A stretch of DNA of 64,000 bases from positions 19,545 through 83,544 of the forward strand of contig JAFXXD010000006.1 of NCBI GenBank assembly GCA_017542475.1, in the 5' to 3' direction. Every line of letters starts with the position of its first letter. Position 1 is the first letter of the stretch. The position numbers were made by a program, and so were the translations under genes. The notes below the pieces were generated by a model. It was not told the DNA's origin. It did no database searches and was given only the letters and a program-made list of their open reading frames with translations. Below are positions 58,679 through 64,000 of the stretch, in pieces. This stretch comes from Ruminococcus sp. Its GTDB lineage: Bacteria; Bacillota; Clostridia; Oscillospirales; Ruminococcaceae.

Positions 58679-59663
58679 CTGCGATATGATAAGCGACCTG
58701 CTCCCGCTGTATATGGATAAGGCGTGCAGCAGATCGAGCGCGGAAGCTGTCGAGCAGCACCTCAGCGAGTGTCCTGCCTGCGCGGGAGTGCTCGAGAATA
58801 TGAAGAAGTGCGACACCGTCATCGACAAGGCTATCGAAAAGGAGCGCACGGAGGTCATCTCCAAGCAGGCGAAATTCTTCAAGCGGCGCTCCGCTATCGC
58901 GGGAAGCATAATCGGTGCGATATTCGCAATACCGATACTTGTATGCCTCATCGTCAACATCGCCACGGGTGCGGGACTGACGTGGTTCTTCATCGTGCTC
59001 GCCGCGATGCTCATTCCCGCCTCGCTCATAATCGTGCCGCTAATGGTGCCTGAAAACAGGTTCCTGTGGGCGGTCGGCTCGTTCGTGGCAAGTCTGCTCG
59101 TGCTCTTCGCCGTGTGCAGTATCTACTCGCACGGTGGCTGGTTCTTCATCGCTGCTTCGACAACGCTGTTCGGACTTTCGATACCGCTTATGCCGTTCGT
59201 CGTTCACTGCAAACCCGTCGCGAAGCTCCTCGGCAATAACAAGGGGCTTGCGATATTCAGCACCTACACTCTCACCTACGCGCTGATGATGCTCTTCATC
59301 GGCATAAAGGCGGGCTCGCTCAGCTTCTTCCGCTATGCTGCGGCGTTCTCGCTGCCGTACCTGCTCTTTATGTGGGCGATCTTCGCGCTGATACGCTACC
59401 CCAAGTGGAACGGGCTGCTCAAAGCCGCTTCGTGCATACTCGCGGGCTCGCTGATATTCTTCTTCAACGACACTATCGTGTACCTGCTCCTCGGACAGGG
59501 GCTGCACTTCCCCGCGTTTGAGCCGTCACTCACCACCACCGACAGCCTCAACAGCGTAATGTGCTGGAGCGTGCTTGTGCTCGGCGTCCTCACATCTGCG
59601 ATTTTCGCATTATTCGGATTCATAAAGCTTTCAAAAAAGGATAAAAAGGAGACTTCAAAATGA
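58668..59663 (+). CDS. Zinc-finger anti-sigma factor with seven to eight membrane helices
   Basis: The 331-residue protein starts with a zf-HC2-type motif (HLSECPACAGVL and an upstream Cys), the anti-sigma zinc site that binds the sigma factor. After residue 75 it is a polytopic membrane protein. Translation is coupled to the sigma gene. Its stop overlaps the DUF4097 gene by four bases, so the three are one operon. Confidence 0.85.
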   Translation: MKYNCDMISDLLPLYMDKACSRSSAEAVEQHLSECPACAGVLENMKKCDTVIDKAIEKERTEVISKQAKFFKRRSAIAGSIIGAIFAIPILVCLIVNIATGAGLTWFFIVLAAMLIPASLIIVPLMVPENRFLWAVGSFVASLLVLFAVCSIYSHGGWFFIAASTTLFGLSIPLMPFVVHCKPVAKLLGNNKGLAIFSTYTLTYALMMLFIGIKAGSLSFFRYAAAFSLPYLLFMWAIFALIRYPKWNGLLKAASCILAGSLIFFFNDTIVYLLLGQGLHFPAFEPSLTTTDSLNSVMCWSVLVLGVLTSAIFALFGFIKLSKKDKKETSK

Positions 59664-60592
59664 AAATGACTGCCAAGCTTATTACCGTTATTCTGACCGC
59701 TGTGATGATATTCAGCCTCACAAGCTGTGTTGCCAACGTGAACCTCTACGACCACGGCGACAGCTATACCGCCGGCGACTTCGAGACAAGCTCCGAGGTC
59801 ACCGCTCTCGACATCGACTGGAGCTCGGGCTTAGTGAACGTTTCACACCACGACAAGGACACCGTTTCCGTCACCGAGACCTGCAATGTCGAGCTCAAGG
59901 ACTCGCAGAAGGTGCACACGTGGCTCGACGGCAAGACTCTGCATATCCGCTTCTGCAAGTCGGGCGAGAGCTTCAATCTCACCAATGCCGAGAAGAAGCT
60001 CGAGGTGAAGCTTCCCAAGACTATCGAGCTCGAAAAGCTCTCATATGACGGCTCGTCCGCAGAGGCGAGATTCGAGGACATTTCCGCGACTGATTTCAGC
60101 GTGGATACCTCGTCGGGCGATGTCACCCTCAGTGACTGCTCCGCAAAGACCTTCAGCATCGACTCCTCTTCCGGCGACATTATCCTCTCGCAGAAGGGCG
60201 AGACCGAGAAGCTCTCCGCTGACTCGTCGTCGGGCACTCTCACCTTCGACGCCGAAAAGATCGGCGAGCTCAAAGCTGATACCTCATCAGGCAAGCTGAA
60301 GTTCAATATCGCCAGCGCTGACAAGGTAAGCACCGACAGCTCAAGCGGCGACGTGGAGCTCCGCCTCGGAGCAATGCCCGCCGAGACAGTTATGGACGCT
60401 TCATCGGGCGATATCACGCTCTATCTGCCCAAGGACGCCTCCTTTACCGCCGACGTTGACACTGCATCGGGTGATTTCGACTCCGAGCTCTTGCTCTCAA
60501 AAAAGGGCGACACCTACGTGTGCGGCGACGGTACGAACACGCTCGACATCGACACTTCATCGGGCGATGTGAAGATATTTGTCGCTGAATAA
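59660..60592 (+). CDS. DUF4097 beta-helix lipoprotein
   Basis: The 310-residue lipoprotein has the signal MKMTAKLITVILTAVMIFSL ending in lipobox TSC, then a parallel beta-strand repeat domain with about seven copies of a D-S-S-G-D-like motif (for example VDTSSGDVTLSDC and IDSSSGDIILSQ). DUF4097 proteins are common partners of ECF sigma/anti-sigma pairs; the role is unknown, but envelope sensing or protection is likely. Confidence 0.88.
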   Translation: MKMTAKLITVILTAVMIFSLTSCVANVNLYDHGDSYTAGDFETSSEVTALDIDWSSGLVNVSHHDKDTVSVTETCNVELKDSQKVHTWLDGKTLHIRFCKSGESFNLTNAEKKLEVKLPKTIELEKLSYDGSSAEARFEDISATDFSVDTSSGDVTLSDCSAKTFSIDSSSGDIILSQKGETEKLSADSSSGTLTFDAEKIGELKADTSSGKLKFNIASADKVSTDSSSGDVELRLGAMPAETVMDASSGDITLYLPKDASFTADVDTASGDFDSELLLSKKGDTYVCGDGTNTLDIDTSSGDVKIFVAE

Positions 60593-60647
60593 TGAAGAAA
60601 AGCCGTTACCTTAACCGTTATACTCATATAGAAGCATTATGTGAACC

Positions 60648-60797
60648 TACTGGGAAAAACCTTTCTGAAGAAAGGTTCTTTCCCAGACCCTTTTCCAAAG
60701 ACTTTTAGTCCAAATTTTGCCCCTATGGGGTACTCTCCTGATATGAAAAGAGTAAGTCTTACTTTTCATTGAGAGTACCCCATAGGGGCAAAATTTA
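60648..60797. repeat. Hairpin-rich repeat with a 26-base perfect inverted repeat
   Basis: A first hairpin CTGGGAAA...TTTCCCAG is followed by a perfect 26-base inverted repeat, arms at 60712-60737 and 60771-60796, with a 33-base centre that is itself nearly palindromic (60742-60768). The arms contain CCCCTATGGGG, so each arm is also palindromic. It fills most of the space between the DUF4097 gene and the recombinase. Confidence 0.85.
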
Positions 60798-60859
60798 AAT
60801 TGAAAGTTTTAGGAAGGGAGTTTCGCTCACGTTTGTTAACGAACATTAATATGTATGGT

Positions 60860-60895
60860 ATCTCCGAGGGAATATTCCCTCGGAGATTATATTTT
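60860..60895. terminator. Bidirectional terminator
   Basis: A 12-bp stem ATCTCCGAGGGA/TCCCTCGGAGAT followed by TATATTTTT on the plus strand, between the DUF4097 operon and the convergent recombinase gene. Confidence 0.85.
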
Positions 60896-62532
60896 TAAAG
60901 GGTTACGGTCTCACCATTCTCGGATATCATCCTGTCAATAGCTATTGCCTTGTCGGGCATGAATGTGAAGTAGATGACTATGTGATTTCCGCAAGTCCTT
61001 GAATGCTTGACAGCCTTTTCGTAGACTTCGATACGCTCAATGAAAGTTTTCAGTATCTCGGGAGTGAGCCTGCGTATCTCCGTGTACTGCTTAGCGTTGT
61101 TGATGAAGTCTCTGACACGCTTTTCGCGTGCTCTCGTTTCGTCAAGCTGTGAATCAAGAGCGATAAGCTTTGCTTTCAGGTCGGACTGCTCCTTTTCAAA
61201 GTTAGCTGAGAGGAGGTCGTATCGCTCGTCCGCGACCTTTCCGTTAGACCTGTCCATGTAGAGTAGCTGTATTGCATTGTCGAGCTGAGATATCTTGGTT
61301 TTGTATTCAACTCGGAGCTTTTCGTTTTCCTTGAACTGCTTCTTCGCCTCGACCTCACCGTTAGCCATTGCCATAGCGTAGAACTCGTCAGATTTGTTAC
61401 GCGCATAGCTGACAACCTGTCTCAGATACCGAAGTACAATACTGTCAAGCACATTTTCTCGAATATAGTGAGCGGTGCAGTCCGTGACACGGCTCTGATA
61501 GCCGCCGCACATATAGTTATTCTTCTTCGGGTCAAGCGTTCGCGCTCTGTGAAGGTAGAGCTTTGAGCCGCACTCAGCGCAGTAGAGGTAACCAGCGTAC
61601 TTATCTGTTTCGCCGAACTTGTCCGACTTTTTTCTGCCCTCGTAGTGCTTCTGAACGACATCAAACAGCTTCCGTGAGATTATAGCTTCGTGAGTATCTT
61701 CAAAGATAAGCATTTTCTCAGGCTCGTTCTTGAGCGTCTTTTTTAGCTTGTATGACTTTGTATAGGTGCTGAAATTCACAGTGTCGCCGCAGTAGATTCG
61801 ATTTTTTAACATCTCCCTGACTGTTTTCAGCGACCAGCGATAAGGCGAGCTTGTTTTCTGCTTGCCATATTTGCGAGTTGCATATGCACTCGGAGTAAGC
61901 ACTTCCTCGGCGGTAAGTATGTCGCATATCTTTCGGACACCTTTACCATCAGCACTCATTTCAAATATGCGCTTGACGATAGGTGCAGTCTCTGGATTTG
62001 GTATCAGATGTTTGTTTTCATCTTTCATGTAACCGTAGGGAGTTGTCGTTCCGACACGCTCGCCTCGTTCACCTTTAGCTCGCTGCACTGCACGTATCTT
62101 CTTCGAGCAGTCCCGGGCGTACATATCATTGAACAAGTTTTTAATACCAGACATCTCGTTGAATCCGTTCGCACTGTCCACGTTATCCGTGACAGCAATG
62201 AAGCGTACGTCGTATGCAGGAAATACCAATTCCATTAGCCTGTCAGTCTCCAAGTGGTCGCGTCCAAGTCTCGACTGGTCTTTGACGATAACTGTTCCAA
62301 CAAGTCCATTCTGTACATCATCAAGCATATGAACGTACTCTGGACGAGTGTTGTCAGTTCCACTGTATCCGTCGTCAATATAATACTGACAGTTACGAAA
62401 GCCGTTCTTGTCTGCGTATTCCTTCAACATCAATCTTTGATATTCAATTGACAGCGACTCTCCTGCACGCATATCCTCTTGGCTAAGGCGGCAATAGAGC
62501 GCTGTTATCTGTTCCGTGTTTGATTCTCTCAT
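60895..62532 (-). CDS. Large serine recombinase (TnpX-like) with zinc ribbon and DUF4368-like tail
   Basis: The 545-residue recombinase has an N-terminal resolvase domain with catalytic Ser17 in YCRLSQED, the later SRLGRD motif, a recombinase domain (GVRKICDILTAEE), a zinc beta-ribbon (GYLYCAECGSKL with CGGYQSRVTDC) and a long coiled-coil/DUF4368-like C-terminus. Such enzymes excise and insert Tn4451-like and other conjugative elements. The start is probably ATG at 62532, 5 bases after AGGAGG; ATG at 62535 is possible but too close. The gene is more AT-rich than the chromosome to its left, in line with transfer. Confidence 0.93.
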   Translation of the reverse strand: MRESNTEQITALYCRLSQEDMRAGESLSIEYQRLMLKEYADKNGFRNCQYYIDDGYSGTDNTRPEYVHMLDDVQNGLVGTVIVKDQSRLGRDHLETDRLMELVFPAYDVRFIAVTDNVDSANGFNEMSGIKNLFNDMYARDCSKKIRAVQRAKGERGERVGTTTPYGYMKDENKHLIPNPETAPIVKRIFEMSADGKGVRKICDILTAEEVLTPSAYATRKYGKQKTSSPYRWSLKTVREMLKNRIYCGDTVNFSTYTKSYKLKKTLKNEPEKMLIFEDTHEAIISRKLFDVVQKHYEGRKKSDKFGETDKYAGYLYCAECGSKLYLHRARTLDPKKNNYMCGGYQSRVTDCTAHYIRENVLDSIVLRYLRQVVSYARNKSDEFYAMAMANGEVEAKKQFKENEKLRVEYKTKISQLDNAIQLLYMDRSNGKVADERYDLLSANFEKEQSDLKAKLIALDSQLDETRAREKRVRDFINNAKQYTEIRRLTPEILKTFIERIEVYEKAVKHSRTCGNHIVIYFTFMPDKAIAIDRMISENGETVTL

Positions 62533-62629
62533 CATATCCTCCTGTTCCGAAGCGGCTGCTTCTTGGAATTAAACCGAATAGGATACACCCACAGTATATC
62601 ACTACTCGGCTCGAAAGTCCAGAACTTTT

Positions 62630-62791
62630 TCAGCAGATCCTGTCGCCGTTTATCAAGTGTTTGATCTTATCCTCAATGGTTTCGGGTTCACTGTCAGGAG
62701 ACCTGAACACGAGAGTAATCTCAAACTTCTGACCGTCAATGGTCATTGTTTTATCTGCAAAAAACATCTCTTCCTGTTTATTCTCTTGCAT
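62630..62791 (-). CDS. TnpW-like transposon protein (53 residues)
   Basis: The frame begins MQENKQEEMFFADKTMTIDG and ends DRIC. It has AAAGGAG before the ATG and lies about 100 bases upstream of the serine recombinase on the same strand. The pattern of a short acidic start, F-x-x-x-M-T-I-x-G-x-x-F-x-I and a terminal E-D-K-I-K-x-L-I matches TnpW, a small protein repeatedly found with TnpX-type elements. Its function is unknown. Confidence 0.75.
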   Translation of the reverse strand: MQENKQEEMFFADKTMTIDGQKFEITLVFRSPDSEPETIEDKIKHLINGDRIC

Positions 62792-62802
62792 ACAAGCTCC
62801 TT

Positions 62803-62910
62803 TCATTTACACGATAGCTGATGAATAATTGCATAAAAATCCTCTTTGACTCCGGTCACACCTCCCTGAATATAGGCGTTGTCAAGACTTTTTTCAATTT
62901 TTGGCACCAA
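62803..62910 (-). pseudogene. Unidentified 3' fragment or non-ATG small frame before tnpW
   Basis: An open frame with protein-like content (LDNAYIQGGVTGVKEDFYAI, then IHQLSCK) ends at 62803, just before the TnpW gene. It has no ATG and only TTG or GTG candidate starts (62910). It may be the remaining tail of a longer element gene or a short peptide. Support is composition only. Confidence 0.3.
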
Positions 62911-63700
62911 GATTTTTCTTCGTTTCTTATTTTGACCTCAATTTGCAAATACTGTAAGTTCCGATATTTCGGCGGGCACTGCCCGTCCGATGTGGAATGG
63001 CGGGCGCAAATGACGCCAGCCTTTTTCCTGCAAACCAAAAAGGGGCACGGGTTCTCCCGTTTTCAGCGGCAGGCGGAATGCCGTCTGCGATGCTTGCCTT
63101 CCCAGAAGGGAAGACTTTTTGTCACCGCCGCCACTTTTTCTCTGCCCATAGTATTTGTGTGGTATCCCCACACTCGCTCCACGTTGCGCGACAATCGCGT
63201 TCAACGGGAGTGGTGGGATAACTATACCATTTTGGATTTGAAGGCGGCAAACACGGGGCTTTCTGCGCGTGTTTCAGTTATCAACCTGTAACGTGTCCTG
63301 TCATAGTCATTTGCAAAAGAAAGAAGGCGCATTTATATTTATAATTATCAAGTAATATATCTTCCTTCTTTGTATTATTAAGTATTATATTGTATACTTA
63401 GTATAAGCGTATGACATAATGACGCGCACCCTATGACAATTCAGTTTTTGAAAGTAAGCGTGAGCTCAGACTTGCCGCTCTTCTCTAAGATTTTACTATT
63501 AAACTACCAAAAGCCTGCAAATCACCTGATACAGACCTTTTTCAGCGTTAGCAAACTGCTGTCGTTAAACTAACAGCTATCAGCTTTGCTATCGGCAGAA
63601 GCGAAGATATATCAGCGCCTGAGCCCACTTGGTAGCAAGTTAGCAAATATTATGGTGGAGTTCCTGATGTAATCATTTTTCACCTCCTGAGCAAACAAAA

Positions 63701-63737
63701 AAGCGCACAGCAGTCCGTGACGAACCGCTGCGCGCTT
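63701..63737 (-). terminator. Terminator on the minus strand
   Basis: Stem AAGCGC(A)CAGC / GCTG(C)GCGCTT followed on the minus strand by TTTTTTG. Confidence 0.6.
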
Positions 63738-63758
63738 TATATTTAATTTTTGACAAAA

Positions 63759-63797
63759 TAAAAAGGCAGAGCAACGCCTTTTACGTTACTCTGCCTT
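63759..63797 (-). terminator. Terminator on the minus strand
   Basis: Stem AAGGCAGAG/CTCTGCCTT, followed on the minus strand by TTTTTATTTT. It is correctly placed about 70 bases after the end of the partial frame that stops at 63867. Confidence 0.75.
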
Positions 63798-63866
63798 CTC
63801 TTAACTTATATTTGGACATAGCTACCCGTGCCATGCATATTATTCCAAAAACAAACCGCATTTCAT

Positions 63867-64000
63867 TTACAAAAGGGCATAGTTAGCCCGTGAAATGCTG
63901 ACTATCCCGTCGATAGTCCTGTACCCCCGCGGAGGTACCTTATCATGACTATGCGCCATGACGTTTTCCTCATTCCGAGGCTTCTGATATTCTCCTACAA
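63867..64000 (-). CDS. C-terminal part of an unidentified gene
   Basis: A reading frame enters from beyond the right edge and ends at 63867 after at least 43 residues (...GEYQKPRNEENVMAHSHDK, then VPPRGYRTIDGIVSISRANY and ALL). It is followed by two terminators. I do not recognise the family. An ATG at 63959 without a ribosome site could instead make a 30-residue peptide. Confidence 0.4.
   Translation of the reverse strand, partial: VGEYQKPRNEENVMAHSHDKVPPRGYRTIDGIVSISRANYALL

Larger units (their letters stand above)
62911..63866. other. Element non-coding region with two terminators
   Basis: No convincing gene is seen in this stretch. 62911-63240 is GC-richer with short palindromes (GGCGGGCACTGCCCG near 62970) and a GTGGGATAACTATACC motif; 63300-63640 is AT-rich with inverted repeats AAAGAAGG/CCTTCTTT and a TATACTTAGTATA palindrome, so it may hold promoters or an origin of transfer. 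Two hairpins read on the minus strand as terminators (63701-63737 and 63763-63797). Confidence 0.4.

Noticed and set aside
62821-63291. A 156-codon plus-strand frame in the mobile element
   Set aside because: No ribosome site, phenylalanine-rich low-complexity start and no resemblance to a family; opposite-strand frames are similarly weak.
63655-63690. Minus-strand AGGAGGTG followed by an eight-codon frame (MITSGTPP) as a leader peptide
   Set aside because: Good ribosome site but no attenuation structure and no gene close downstream; too little to call.
1-64000. tRNA or rRNA genes
   Set aside because: I looked for T-arm and rRNA-like sequence in the gaps and saw none; a tRNAscan run would be decisive.

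Overview
The window looks like chromosome from a cellulosome-making, spore-forming Oscillospiraceae (Ruminococcaceae) bacterium, closest in style to Ruminococcus. The reasons are a moderately GC-rich Firmicute gene set with strong AGGAGG-type ribosome sites, the sporulation pair spoIIGA-sigE, HemZ, a rel gene of the bifunctional type, four cohesin-like modules and five dockerin-bearing proteins attached to glycoside hydrolases. I see no rRNA, tRNA or CRISPR array.

Layout. 1-2.4 kb (minus strand): tcdA (cut by the window edge), an ECF S-component and metY. 2.7-6.1 kb (plus): a DEAD-box helicase, a 35-residue membrane peptide, spoIIGA and sigE. 6.5-15.4 kb (plus): a housekeeping operon recJ-rel-MBL hydrolase-hemZ-rlmD into which two AT-rich orphan genes (11459-11896 and a GIY-YIG protein) have been inserted. 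15.5-21.3 kb: bioY behind a BirA-type operator, copA, and a CtpE-like P-type ATPase. 21.4-24.3 kb (minus): a three-gene LytTR two-component locus in which one membrane kinase-like protein keeps the phospho-acceptor His but has no ATPase domain, and the other keeps the ATPase domain but has Ser in place of that His. 24.5-33.8 kb (minus): a cohesin operon with a membrane-anchored single-cohesin protein, a multi-cohesin scaffoldin-like protein with its own dockerin, and a large dockerin-bearing cysteine peptidase-like protein. 34-39.4 kb: a ClpC-like unfoldase, a Cys-rich peptide, a small membrane protein and nnr. 39.5-49.5 kb: a lipoprotein, a GH16 lipoprotein and three dockerin enzymes (GH43, double GH43, GH30), probably acting on plant arabinogalactan or beta-glucan. 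49.7-54.1 kb: a preQ1 riboswitch followed by queD-queE-folE-(GNAT)-queC-queF, a complete GTP-to-preQ1 route. 54.2-60.6 kb: a membrane-tethered protein resembling ferredoxin-dependent bilin reductases, an OmpR/kinase pair, and an ECF sigma/anti-sigma/DUF4097 operon. 60.9-64 kb: the end of a mobile element with a large serine recombinase and TnpW.

Between genes the chromosome carries several dispersed palindromic repeat families: TGTAGGGG-tagged hairpins whose stems covary, a two-hairpin core flanked by interchangeable heptad-repeat arms, and strings of stem-TCT-stem hairpins. Nearly every sigma-A promoter recognised here has the extended TGn motif in front of its -10 box and a spacer of about 17 bases.

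The most unusual observation is the split histidine-kinase pair at 21.4-24.3 kb; the next is the bilin-reductase-like membrane protein at 54.4-55.2 kb. Functions are inferred by recognising motifs and families from the sequence; no database search was run.
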